The notes under the pieces were generated by a model that made no database searches, was not told where the DNA came from, and worked only from the letters and a program-made list of their open reading frames with translations. Below, piece after piece: positions 25,147-33,629 of a stretch of 64,000 nucleotides of DNA (its first letter is position 1; every line of letters begins with the position of its first letter). The translations under genes and the position numbers were made by a program. This DNA is from Marinobacter sediminum (GTDB lineage: Bacteria; Pseudomonadota; Gammaproteobacteria; Pseudomonadales; Oleiphilaceae): positions 992,001 to 1,056,000 of the forward strand of contig NZ_JAGTWY010000001.1 in the NCBI RefSeq assembly GCF_023657445.1, given 5' to 3'.

Positions 25147-26631
25147 ATGTCAGCAACATTCGATCTTAACGAACGCCCGGACTACGACGACCTCCTGCAA
25201 AAGATTACCGACTACACCCTTAGCTATCGGATAAAAAGCAAAGAGGCCTGGAAGACAGCGCGAAACTGCCTGATTGACACATTGGGTTGCGGCTTGCTTG
25301 CCCTGCGATTTCCAGAATGCACAAAACACCTCGGCCCTCTTGTCGAGGGGACAATAGTCCCCAATGGCGCGCGTGTTCCCGGAACTTCTTTTAGGTTGGA
25401 CCCGGTAAAAGCGGCCTGGGATATTGGCTGCATCATCCGTTGGCTGGACTACAACGACACCTGGCTGGCCGCGGAGTGGGGCCATCCGTCCGACAACCTG
25501 GGGGGTATTCTTGCGGTAGCGGATCACCTTTCCCAGAAACGGGTGGCGGAAGGTAAAGAACCGTTGACCATGAAAGATGTGCTTGAAGCTATGATCATGG
25601 CCCATGAAATCCAGGGTGTGCTGGCACTGGAGAACTCCTTCAACCGGGTCGGGCTGGACCATGTGGTGTTGGTCAAAGTGGCATCTACCGCTGTCACCGC
25701 AAAGCTGATGGGCGCAAGCCGGGGGCAACTCTTGTCGGCGCTGTCTCACGCCTGGGTCGATGGCCAGTCACTGCGCACCTACCGTCACGCGCCGAATGCA
25801 GGTTCCCGAAAATCCTGGGCGGCGGGGGATGCGACTTCCCGTGGAGTGCGGTTGGCCGATATTGCCATGCGCGGAGAGATGGGTATTCCGAGTGCGCTGA
25901 CAGCTGCCCAATGGGGGTTCTACGATGTTCTTTTCAGCAAAACTAACAAAGACCAGAAACTCAAGCCCGAGGATAAACGTCAGTTTTCTTTATCCCAGAA
26001 CTTCGGCTCCTATGTAATGGAAAATATCCTGTTCAAGATCTCTTTCCCTGCGGAGTTCCATGCCCAGACAGCTGCAGAGGCTGCCGTTACACTGCACCCG
26101 CAGGTCAAAGACCGTCTCGGCGAGATCGACCGGATTGTGATTACCACCCACGAGTCCGCCATACGCATTATCTCCAAACAGGGCAAGCTGGCGAATGCCG
26201 CGGACAGGGATCACTGCTTGCAATACATGGCAGCGGTACCGCTTATCTTCGGCAGCCTGACTGCGGAGCATTACGAAGACAGCTTCCACAACGCCCACCT
26301 GATCATCGATAGCATCCGGGAGAAAATGGAAGTAGTGGAAGATGAAAGGTATACACGTGAGTATTTGGAAGAGGACAAGCGCTCCATCGCCAATGCCATC
26401 CAGGTGTTCTTCAAGGATGGCAGCAGTACTGACAAGGTGGCCGTTGAGTACCCCATTGGCCACCGCCGCCGTAGGAAAGAAGGCATTCCGCTACTGGAAG
26501 ACAAATTCAAGAACAACCTTGCTACCCGATTCCCGGCCCAGCGCTGTGATCGGATTTATCAGCTCTGCAAGGATCAGAAAGCGCTGGAAGGCACGCCGGT
26601 TCATGAGTTTGTGGCTTTTTTCGTGATTTGA
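25147..26631 (+). CDS. prpD: 2-Methylcitrate dehydratase PrpD (MmgE/PrpD family)
   Basis: 494 residues, near the usual PrpD length. Diagnostic segments are [57 protein letters not shown] and [19 protein letters not shown]. PrpD dehydrates 2-methylcitrate without an Fe-S cluster. The same genome also has AcnD/PrpF 4.6 kb upstream, so two routes to 2-methylaconitate coexist. GGAG lies 8 bases before the ATG. It is detached from the prp operon, with PEP-CTERM genes on both sides. Confidence 0.93.
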   Translation: MSATFDLNERPDYDDLLQKITDYTLSYRIKSKEAWKTARNCLIDTLGCGLLALRFPECTKHLGPLVEGTIVPNGARVPGTSFRLDPVKAAWDIGCIIRWLDYNDTWLAAEWGHPSDNLGGILAVADHLSQKRVAEGKEPLTMKDVLEAMIMAHEIQGVLALENSFNRVGLDHVVLVKVASTAVTAKLMGASRGQLLSALSHAWVDGQSLRTYRHAPNAGSRKSWAAGDATSRGVRLADIAMRGEMGIPSALTAAQWGFYDVLFSKTNKDQKLKPEDKRQFSLSQNFGSYVMENILFKISFPAEFHAQTAAEAAVTLHPQVKDRLGEIDRIVITTHESAIRIISKQGKLANAADRDHCLQYMAAVPLIFGSLTAEHYEDSFHNAHLIIDSIREKMEVVEDERYTREYLEEDKRSIANAIQVFFKDGSSTDKVAVEYPIGHRRRRKEGIPLLEDKFKNNLATRFPAQRCDRIYQLCKDQKALEGTPVHEFVAFFVI

Positions 26632-26656
26632 AAGTGATATGAGAGCGTTACAGGTA

Positions 26657-26673
26657 TGTCAGTTTATTTTACA
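26657..26673 (+). promoter_or_regulatory. PrsR-type dyad site D (proposed)
   Basis: TGTCAG-N5-TTTACA, preceded by TA. It shares all 12 dyad positions with site B and lies about 87 bases before the expected transcription start of the second PEP-CTERM gene. Confidence 0.5.
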
Positions 26674-26724
26674 TAGTGAAAAACAGGGTGTGATAAGTAA
26701 CTGGTATTTAAGAAAATATTCTTG

Positions 26725-26740
26725 TGGCACGAGCCATGCA
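26725..26740 (+). promoter_or_regulatory. Sigma-54 promoter of the second PEP-CTERM gene
   Basis: TGGCACG-N4-ATGCA: a near-consensus -24 element, with GG (26726-26727) and GC (26738-26739) exactly 10 bases apart. The ATG of the gene is 50 bases downstream. Confidence 0.8.
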
Positions 26741-26789
26741 TTGGGTACTCCATAGAAAGCGAATTACATCAGGTAAATGGAGTACTGAT

Positions 26790-27533
26790 ATGACCAAGCT
26801 GACGACCATCGTCGCAACCGGACTGCTTTTTGGCATCTGTTCTTTGGCCTCCGCAGCACCTATTCTGTCCATTAGCGCGCAGGGTGACTCGGCTTCCGGC
26901 AATGCAGAGAATAGCTTCCTTGCCACGGTGCAGGGTGCCATTACCGAAACCTTCGAATCTTTTGAGAAAGATGGGATAACTTATAATGACCCCGGTGAGC
27001 AGTCGATAACCTTCATTTCCCAGGCCGGGGTCGGCACTTTTACCAGTGAAGCCGCCGGTTCTGGCGGTCTTTGCGGTAGTTCCGGTTATGATTGTGACAA
27101 AGGCCTTGCTGTTCTTGACGCAGGGACAAGCCCTTTTAATGGCCGTTATCCTGTCTCCGGTGACAACTGGCTGGATAGTATGGATGCCGAGGAGATGAGC
27201 ATTTCACCGGTAGCCGGTTACAATGCCATGGGCTTCTATATGACAGATCCCAATGACGCAAATGGCCGTATCGCAATCGGTGACGATTTTTTCAACTTCA
27301 CAGACATTTTCGAAGGTGGGGTAAGTAACGGAAGCATTTTCTACATAACTCTGTTTGATAGTGCGGGCCTGGGGACAGTGTCCATTTTTTCCAACGACTC
27401 AGGTGATGGCTACGGGCTGGACAACGTAACCATCGGTAAAGTTGTGGTTCCTGAACCAGGAACGTTGGCACTTTTAGGTCTTGCGCTTGTCGGGCTTCTA
27501 TTGGCTCGGAAGCGCAAGCAGGAGCACAGCTAG
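26790..27533 (+). CDS. PEP-CTERM protein
   Basis: About 247 residues from the ATG at 26790, which has GGAG 7 bases upstream; a longer frame from 26724 would run through the sigma-54 promoter and is rejected. A signal peptide (ending LASA, about residue 21) leads an acidic body with YNAMGFYMTDPNDANGRI, and the tail is VPEPGTLALLGLALVGLLLA with RKRKQEHS, the exosortase signal. The protein is exported; its role is unknown. It lies just before the start of the polysaccharide locus. Confidence 0.92.
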   Translation: MTKLTTIVATGLLFGICSLASAAPILSISAQGDSASGNAENSFLATVQGAITETFESFEKDGITYNDPGEQSITFISQAGVGTFTSEAAGSGGLCGSSGYDCDKGLAVLDAGTSPFNGRYPVSGDNWLDSMDAEEMSISPVAGYNAMGFYMTDPNDANGRIAIGDDFFNFTDIFEGGVSNGSIFYITLFDSAGLGTVSIFSNDSGDGYGLDNVTIGKVVVPEPGTLALLGLALVGLLLARKRKQEHS

Positions 27534-27633
27534 ATACAGGGAGGAAGGTGATAACTCCGGAGATTTGGTTTGTCAGTTTCCTTTGGAGTCAAGAAGATTC
27601 GTTTTGTTTGCTTGCGATTGCAGTAACTGGAAA

Positions 27634-27661
27634 TTGCATTAAACTATTTTGCATGTATAGC
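27634..27661 (+). promoter_or_regulatory. Possible sigma-70 promoter of the polysaccharide operon
   Basis: TTGCAT (27634-27639), 16 bases, TATAGC (27656-27661), 54 bases before the first glycan gene. No sigma-54 spacing is found in this gap. A weak copy of the PrsR-type dyad (TGTCAG-N5-TTTGGA, 10 of 12) lies at 27571-27587. Confidence 0.4.
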
Positions 27662-27715
27662 TGTGTATAGCGCATTGGATGCGTTTTACTGTTGTAAACA
27701 GCAAAAGGAGTTGAC

Positions 27716-29128
27716 GTGGCCCACGTCAGATTGTTCAAGCACTACATCCACCTTCCGTATGTCATCCTCGGTCTTATTGACTTTCTGGTGCTGGGGTTCG
27801 CCTTCGCATTGGCGGTGTTTTTTGGTTACTTTGGTGACCTTTCCTTCTTTCTTGAAAACCTGACTTTCGTGTTGCCATCAGCTACCGTGTTTTCAGCAAT
27901 GAACCTCCTGGTCATGGTGGCGATCGGAGTGCACCAGTCCCGCCTGGAAGAAGGCATGTCGGGCATGATGCTTCGCACCATGATGGCGTTGATTGTAAGT
28001 ATTCCTTTATGCGGCTTTGCCCACCTGCTTGCGGTGGACTGGCTCTGGTACACCGGCTCCAGCAGTGTACTGACCACGGGGTCTGTTTTCGGCTTTTTCC
28101 TGCTGGGTATTGTGCGCTCCATTTTCTTCGCAACCGTTGGAAAGGAAGCTTTCAAACGGAAAGTTCTGGTGTTGGGTGCCGGTTACCGCGCAAAGCAAAT
28201 TCACGAGGACCTCAAAACACCCTTCAACCGAAAGGGATTTATTCTCACGGGTTTTGCCCCCCTGCCGAACGAACCGATCGAAATCAGCGAAGACTATCTG
28301 CTGAACATTACGACCAGCTTGCAGGAGTACATTATCAAGAATCCTGTGCATGAAATCGTGGTGGCGGTGGACGACCGACGTAAGGGGCTGCCCATGGAAG
28401 ACTTGCTGGAATGCAAAATGGAAGGCGTGAGAATTGTTGATGGCGCCAGCTTTTATGAACGTGAATCCAGAAAAGTGGCCCTGGAAATGGTTACCAGAGG
28501 CTGGCTGGTATTCTCTGACGGATTCACAGTTTCCTCGGTATTTGGTTTCGGCAAACGGTCCCTGGATATTCTTGCGGCCAGCGCCCTGCTGTTGGCCAGC
28601 CTGCCATTAATGCTGTTGACGGCCATCGCCATCAAGATCGAGGACGGCTTCAAGGCTCCCATTTTCTACAGCCAGGAACGAGTAGGGCTTAACGGCAGCG
28701 TGTTCAAGGTCCACAAGTTTCGCTCGATGATTACTGACGCCGAAAAAAACGGTGCCGTCTGGGCGAGTCAAAACGATGTCCGCGTAACCAAAGTAGGCGA
28801 GTTTATTCGCAAGGTACGAATTGACGAGCTGCCACAAATCTTCAATGTACTGAACGGTACCATGGCGTTTGTTGGCCCACGCCCCGAGCGACCGGTGTTC
28901 GTGGAGCAGCTGTCCGAAAAGATTCCGTTTTACAGCGAACGCCACCGTGTCAAACCGGGTTTGACCGGCTGGGCCCAGCTTTGTTTTGCCTATGCAGACA
29001 ACGAAGAGGACACGCGAGAAAAACTCCGCTACGACCTGTACTACATCAAGAATCAGAGCCTTTTGCTGGACTTGCTGATTATAATTCAGACAGTAGAAGT
29101 GGTATTGTTCAAAAAGGGATCAAGGTAG
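27716..29128 (+). CDS. Exosortase-A-locus initiating sugar transferase (TIGR03013-like)
   Basis: 470 residues. Four or five N-terminal membrane helices, a CoA-binding-like middle (KVLVLGAGYRAKQI), then a bacterial sugar transferase domain: KRSLDILAASALLL, FYSQERVGLNGSVFKVHKFR, IRKVRIDELPQIFNVLNG and VGPRPERPVFV. It would place the first sugar phosphate on undecaprenyl phosphate. The GTG start has AAAGGAG upstream. It heads the usual XrtA-type core order: transferase, export protein, chain-length protein, kinase. Confidence 0.93.
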   Translation: MAHVRLFKHYIHLPYVILGLIDFLVLGFAFALAVFFGYFGDLSFFLENLTFVLPSATVFSAMNLLVMVAIGVHQSRLEEGMSGMMLRTMMALIVSIPLCGFAHLLAVDWLWYTGSSSVLTTGSVFGFFLLGIVRSIFFATVGKEAFKRKVLVLGAGYRAKQIHEDLKTPFNRKGFILTGFAPLPNEPIEISEDYLLNITTSLQEYIIKNPVHEIVVAVDDRRKGLPMEDLLECKMEGVRIVDGASFYERESRKVALEMVTRGWLVFSDGFTVSSVFGFGKRSLDILAASALLLASLPLMLLTAIAIKIEDGFKAPIFYSQERVGLNGSVFKVHKFRSMITDAEKNGAVWASQNDVRVTKVGEFIRKVRIDELPQIFNVLNGTMAFVGPRPERPVFVEQLSEKIPFYSERHRVKPGLTGWAQLCFAYADNEEDTREKLRYDLYYIKNQSLLLDLLIIIQTVEVVLFKKGSR

Positions 29129-29187
29129 TTTCGGGATCAGTTCTCCCCGAGACATGGATAGAGACACGGAATCAGAGAGGAATGACA

Positions 29188-29832
29188 ATGTCATCGAAGT
29201 ATTCACTGCAGGGGCTTCTGGTGTCCCTGACTGCGGCAGCATTAGTTGCGGGTTGTGCTGGCCCGCAGCCCTCTTCGCAGGAAGCCATCAACGAAGCCCT
29301 CAGTCTTCAGACCTCAACCAGCGTAGACGAGTACATACTTGGGCCAACGGACTCAGTCCAGATCTCTGTCTGGCGCAACGCAGATCTCAGTATCAGCGTA
29401 CCGGTAAGGCCGGACGGAAGGGTTTCCATGCCGCTGATCGGCGATGTCAAAGCCACCGGGAAAACACCAGAACAGCTCGCCGATGAAATTGAGCTGGACT
29501 TAGCGGAATACATTCGTGAGCCTCAGGTGACTGTTGTCGTTACCTCCATGGGCAGCCATGAGTTCAGTGACCGTGTACGGGTAACCGGTGCTGTCAATCA
29601 ATCCATCTCTGTGCCTCACAGGTCTGGAATGACGGTTCTGGACATGGTGTTGAGCGCCGGCGGTGCGAACCCCTTTGCCAAGCTTAATGATTCGATACTT
29701 TACCGCCTTGTGGGAGACAAGATGGTAGCGATCCCAGTTCGTCTGGACGACATCCTGAACAAGGGTGATGTATCCACCAACTACCGCATGCGGCCTGGGG
29801 ATATCCTGACGGTGCCGGAACGGAACTTTTAG
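29188..29832 (+). CDS. Polysaccharide export lipoprotein (Wza-like)
   Basis: 214 residues from the ATG at 29188, spaced 7 bases from GAGG (one at 29182 is too close to it). The lipobox LVAGC puts the lipidated Cys at residue 23. A poly_export domain (YILGPTDSVQISVWRNADLS, then RPDGRVSMPLIGDV) and a SLBB-like part (VRVTGAVNQSISVPHRSGMT) follow. It would form the outer-membrane or periplasmic channel of export. The longer reading frame from 28981 overlaps the previous gene and is rejected. Confidence 0.93.
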   Translation: MSSKYSLQGLLVSLTAAALVAGCAGPQPSSQEAINEALSLQTSTSVDEYILGPTDSVQISVWRNADLSISVPVRPDGRVSMPLIGDVKATGKTPEQLADEIELDLAEYIREPQVTVVVTSMGSHEFSDRVRVTGAVNQSISVPHRSGMTVLDMVLSAGGANPFAKLNDSILYRLVGDKMVAIPVRLDDILNKGDVSTNYRMRPGDILTVPERNF

Positions 29833-29890
29833 GGTTGGCTACAACCGTTCTTTAAAGCAGACTTCGGAACCCGGTTAACAGGTAAGAAAG

Positions 29891-31417
29891 ATGGCACTTC
29901 CATTAAGTCAGATCCCTTCAGAAGCGATCAGAGAGGTACGGTCAAGAAAATGGCTGGCCTTCCTCCTGTTCGCAATTGTCAGTTTCGCCGTATTGGGTGC
30001 GGGGTTTGTCTGGCCCTATAAGTATCAGTCTCAGGTCGTGATATTTGTGGATGATCAGAACATTATTCGTCCACTGATGGAAGGCAGTGCCGTAACCACG
30101 GAGATAAGCGAGCGCACGTCCGCAGTCAAGGAAATGCTATGGTCCAGGGACCTAATGTTGCAGATTGCGAAGGATAGAGACATATTCGGGCAGGATGCAG
30201 ACCAGGTCACGGGCGAGGCACTGGAGCGGAGGGTCGGCATGCTTCGCGCCAACATGAACGTGCGCCCCCGTGGCGACCGCTATTTCAGTATTGGCTACAC
30301 CTCCGAATCACCCATGCAGGCCTTTCGCATTGCACAGCGCTTGGGACAGCTTTTTATCGCAGAGAACTCGGCAAAAAAACGCAAGGAAAGCCGCAACGCC
30401 TACGATTTTATCGACAAGCAGGTTAAAAACTACGAATCGATTCTCGCCGACGTAGAACAGAAACTGAAAGAGTTTCTCTCCGAGAATGTCGACGGCACTG
30501 AGGGCGAGGCAAATTCGCGCATGGCCAATCTGCGCAGGCAACTCGAGCTGGCCGAGATGGAGCGTACTGAACTGATAGCACGGGCTGAGTCGCTGGACTC
30601 CGAGCTGCAGAACGTACAACCGATGCTCAGCCAGGGCCGAACTGCGGATGCTTATACCCGCAATATCCGTCAAAAAGAAGCCGTGCTTGATGAAATGCGG
30701 CTGCAATACCACGATACATACCCGGATATTGTTATCCTCAAGGAACAGATTGCAGAACTGAGAAATCAAAGGGATAGAGCTGCCCAAAGCGGTGAGTTGG
30801 ACCAGGCCATCGGTGAAGGTGATCAGCTGGTCAACCCGCTTTACCAGGACATCAGCGCAGAAGTGGCTAAAACCCGGGCCAGCATCCGCACCCAGGAATC
30901 ACGTATTAGTTCGCTTGAAAAGCTGATTGCCGAGCAGGAAAAGCGTATGGAGCGGATACAGGAGAACAAGGCACAATTTTCTGAGCTAACCCGCGACATG
31001 GAAGTTAACGAACAGATCTACAACGACCTGCTCAAACGCCGTGAAAAAGCCAGGGTATCCATGCACCTCGACATTGAAGGTCAGGGCCTGAATTTCCGCA
31101 TCAACGAGACCGCCCAATACCCACTGGGTCCGATTGGCCCCAAGTTTCCTCTGTTTGCCTCCGCAGGCCTGATTCTCGGCGCACTTGCTCCGTTCGGCTT
31201 AGCGGCCGGTGTTCTCCAGATCGACCCCCGCGTAAGGGCCCGAAAACAGCTGGAGGATGATCTTGGCTTACCTGTACTGGCGGAAATCCCGGAAGTCCGA
31301 ACACCTTACGAGAAACGTCGGGACAGAAAAGTTACTGGTGTCATCGGTGTGCTGGTTGTGCTGGCCGTTGCAGTGTATGTCACGATTGTTGCGCTCGTTC
31401 AGTTGGGGGTTATCTGA
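29891..31417 (+). CDS. Chain-length determinant protein (Wzz/PCP type)
   Basis: 508 residues. Membrane helices near residues 21-41 and 480-505 flank a long periplasmic helical hairpin (about 150-370, rich in Glu, Arg, Gln). The NETAQYPLGPIGPKFPLFAS segment before the last helix is the usual proline-rich PCP motif. It sets chain length and couples polymerisation to export. It overlaps the next gene by one base (TGATG). Confidence 0.92.
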   Translation: MALPLSQIPSEAIREVRSRKWLAFLLFAIVSFAVLGAGFVWPYKYQSQVVIFVDDQNIIRPLMEGSAVTTEISERTSAVKEMLWSRDLMLQIAKDRDIFGQDADQVTGEALERRVGMLRANMNVRPRGDRYFSIGYTSESPMQAFRIAQRLGQLFIAENSAKKRKESRNAYDFIDKQVKNYESILADVEQKLKEFLSENVDGTEGEANSRMANLRRQLELAEMERTELIARAESLDSELQNVQPMLSQGRTADAYTRNIRQKEAVLDEMRLQYHDTYPDIVILKEQIAELRNQRDRAAQSGELDQAIGEGDQLVNPLYQDISAEVAKTRASIRTQESRISSLEKLIAEQEKRMERIQENKAQFSELTRDMEVNEQIYNDLLKRREKARVSMHLDIEGQGLNFRINETAQYPLGPIGPKFPLFASAGLILGALAPFGLAAGVLQIDPRVRARKQLEDDLGLPVLAEIPEVRTPYEKRRDRKVTGVIGVLVVLAVAVYVTIVALVQLGVI

Positions 31418-32313
31418 TGTCTGAATGGAGAAAAGATCGGGCTGGTCTGAGTGGGCGGGATTCAGCGGAAGAAGAACAGAAGGCAGACAATATGGCAACT
31501 GAGGAGGGCGCGTATTTCCTCAAACGTAAGGAAAAGCTCAAGAGAGAACTTGGCCATGGGGAATCAGATGATTCCAAGATGCTCGTGCCGAGCTCTCTCG
31601 AACTTGGGCCTGGCGCCGTTGACAAGTATGTTATTAGTAAACAAATTGTGCGTATGCAGGAGCCGCACAGGCTTACACCCGACGATCTGGATGAGCGCAG
31701 AATCATTTATCCGGAGTCGAAAAATCGAGCTTTGGTCAATAAGTTCAGGGACCTGCGCACAAAACTCCTTGAGCTCTCTGGAGGGAATAACTTTACTCTG
31801 GTGGTCAGCGGCGCTAGTGAAGGTGCGGGGTCTTCTTTTATTGCGCTTAACCTTGCCGCAGCGTTTGCGTTTGACCAGGCGAAAACGGCGCTGGTCATCG
31901 ACTGTAATCTGAGAGAGCCCTCCTTGCATAGTCTGCTTGATATTACACCGGAGGCCGGGCTTACGGATTTTCTGGACGATCCGGATTATGACATTGGCAG
32001 GATTCTTTACCCCACGGGTATCCCGCGCTTGCGCTTAATACCTGCCGGTAGCCGCCGGGAAACCCCTGCAGAGTTTTTTACATCCTTCCGCATGAAGCAG
32101 TTTATCCAAGCGGTACGTCGACGTTATCCGGATCGATTTATCGTGCTAGATACGGGTTCCATCAGTGACTCACCAGATGCCCGCATACTGACCGAACTCT
32201 GTGATTACGGAATGCTGGTAATTCCGCACGGCAAGATCACCTCCGCCACAGCAGAACAGGCGGCTACGGCATTCAATCCGGAAAAATTTGTTGGAGCGAT
32301 CATCAATGGCTAA
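31417..32313 (+). CDS. Exosortase-locus tyrosine-kinase-like ATPase with degenerate P-loop
   Basis: 298 residues of the CpsD/CapB (BY-kinase) type. The Walker A region reads SGASEGAGSS (131-140), where the normal GEGKS lysine is replaced by serine. Walker A' is kept (LVIDCNLREPSLH, 159-171), as is GLTDFLDD. No tyrosine cluster is present at the C-terminus (ends KFVGAIING). In place and family it is the partner of the chain-length protein, but kinase activity is doubtful from these losses. Its stop overlaps the outer-membrane gene by 8 bases. Confidence 0.85.
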   Translation: MSEWRKDRAGLSGRDSAEEEQKADNMATEEGAYFLKRKEKLKRELGHGESDDSKMLVPSSLELGPGAVDKYVISKQIVRMQEPHRLTPDDLDERRIIYPESKNRALVNKFRDLRTKLLELSGGNNFTLVVSGASEGAGSSFIALNLAAAFAFDQAKTALVIDCNLREPSLHSLLDITPEAGLTDFLDDPDYDIGRILYPTGIPRLRLIPAGSRRETPAEFFTSFRMKQFIQAVRRRYPDRFIVLDTGSISDSPDARILTELCDYGMLVIPHGKITSATAEQAATAFNPEKFVGAIING

Positions 32314-33601
32314 CCGGAATGGGGCAGGGACACGCCGCTGCAGGGGTCTTTGTTGCCTGGCAGGCATACTCGCGCTGGTACCCATGGCAAGTTTTGCGCA
32401 ATTGGGGATCCAGGCTGGTCAGGACGCGAGGTTCACGGACAATGCCAGAAAATCCGCCAGCAATGAAACTAGCGATCTGGAGAGCCGTACCTACCTTACG
32501 GCATCCTACATAACGGATCCTGGCCGGTGTGCTGCAACTTTTACTGGTACGCTCGGGTATTCTGACTGGCTGGATAATTCGTTCGACAGTGAAGCCTACG
32601 CAAGTATGGATCTTGCCAGCCAATGCGAGGTGGCAACAGGCCTTTATTGGCATCTGGATAATAACCTCAGGGAAGTGACCCAAGATTCAACAAAGAGCAA
32701 CACACCTGATAACCGAACCCGCAAAAACGTATTCAGTACTGGCCCCCGTTACCTCTGGCGGTTGACTGACCTCGACACCGTCACCTTTGAAACAAAATAC
32801 CAGAATACCGATTTCAGCGAACCGGAAGAAACGGATAGCAAGCGCTACATTGGCTCAGTTGACTGGACCCATCTGTTCAGCCAGACGTTCAATGGAGGCC
32901 TCAGTGTTTCATACAGCAGCACGGAACTCGATTCCGGAGACGAGATCGATGTTCAGACCATGCGTGCGACCTTTAGCCAGCTCTGGTCAACAACGATATT
33001 ATCCGGAGCGTTTGGTATTAGTGAGATAGAGAGCCGCTTCGACAGTAATTTAGGCAGTAACTCCAAGAGTGATGGTTGGGTAGGAGAGCTAAACCTGATC
33101 CGTGAAGTGACACCAACCACGGACTGGTATCTGAAAGGCGCCCGGGAGCTGACCGACCGAACATCCAGTTTTGATATCCGTTTCGGGGAGTTTGAATTCA
33201 ACCTGCGCGAGGCCATCACGGTGGAAGTCAGCACCCTTTCCACCGGCATTAACAAACAGTTTTCGGATCAGGGTAATTTGACTGTTGATCTGTTTGCAAA
33301 CAGGTCTGATTATCTGGAATCGGACCAACTAGAAGAGAGTGTGGGCTTGAATCTCGGTTACTCAAGGCCCGTGAGTGAGAAAATGAGTGGTTCCACAGCG
33401 TTTCGGTATCAGTATTCGAAGTTTGAACAGGACAAAGTCGACGATGAGGCCGCCCGAATCCAGTTCGGACTTACTTACCAAGCAAGTCGGGATTTTGACA
33501 TAGCCACTAGTTTTGGGCATGAGTGGAAGGAAAGCGACGTTGCTAGCCGGGAATATGATGAGAACTGGGTGTTGATAGGCTTGAAATACCGTTTTCGGTA
33601 A
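32306..33601 (+). CDS. Exosortase-locus outer-membrane beta-barrel protein (TIGR03016-like)
   Basis: About 431 residues from the ATG at 32306 (GGAGCG upstream). A basic N-terminus and signal peptide (ending ASFAQ) lead a series of amphipathic strands, closing with NWVLIGLKYRFR, an aromatic outer-membrane barrel end. The position after the kinase fits the TIGR03016 family seen in XrtA loci; its role in export or anchoring is not known. Confidence 0.87.
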   Translation: MANRNGAGTRRCRGLCCLAGILALVPMASFAQLGIQAGQDARFTDNARKSASNETSDLESRTYLTASYITDPGRCAATFTGTLGYSDWLDNSFDSEAYASMDLASQCEVATGLYWHLDNNLREVTQDSTKSNTPDNRTRKNVFSTGPRYLWRLTDLDTVTFETKYQNTDFSEPEETDSKRYIGSVDWTHLFSQTFNGGLSVSYSSTELDSGDEIDVQTMRATFSQLWSTTILSGAFGISEIESRFDSNLGSNSKSDGWVGELNLIREVTPTTDWYLKGARELTDRTSSFDIRFGEFEFNLREAITVEVSTLSTGINKQFSDQGNLTVDLFANRSDYLESDQLEESVGLNLGYSRPVSEKMSGSTAFRYQYSKFEQDKVDDEAARIQFGLTYQASRDFDIATSFGHEWKESDVASREYDENWVLIGLKYRFR

Positions 33602-33629
33602 TGTCACAGGATGTGTTTGGGGTTTTGCG

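Noticed and set aside
26724..26789. GTG start at 26724 for the second PEP-CTERM protein
   Set aside because: It would put coding sequence over the sigma-54 promoter and hide the signal peptide; the ATG at 26790 has a good ribosome site.
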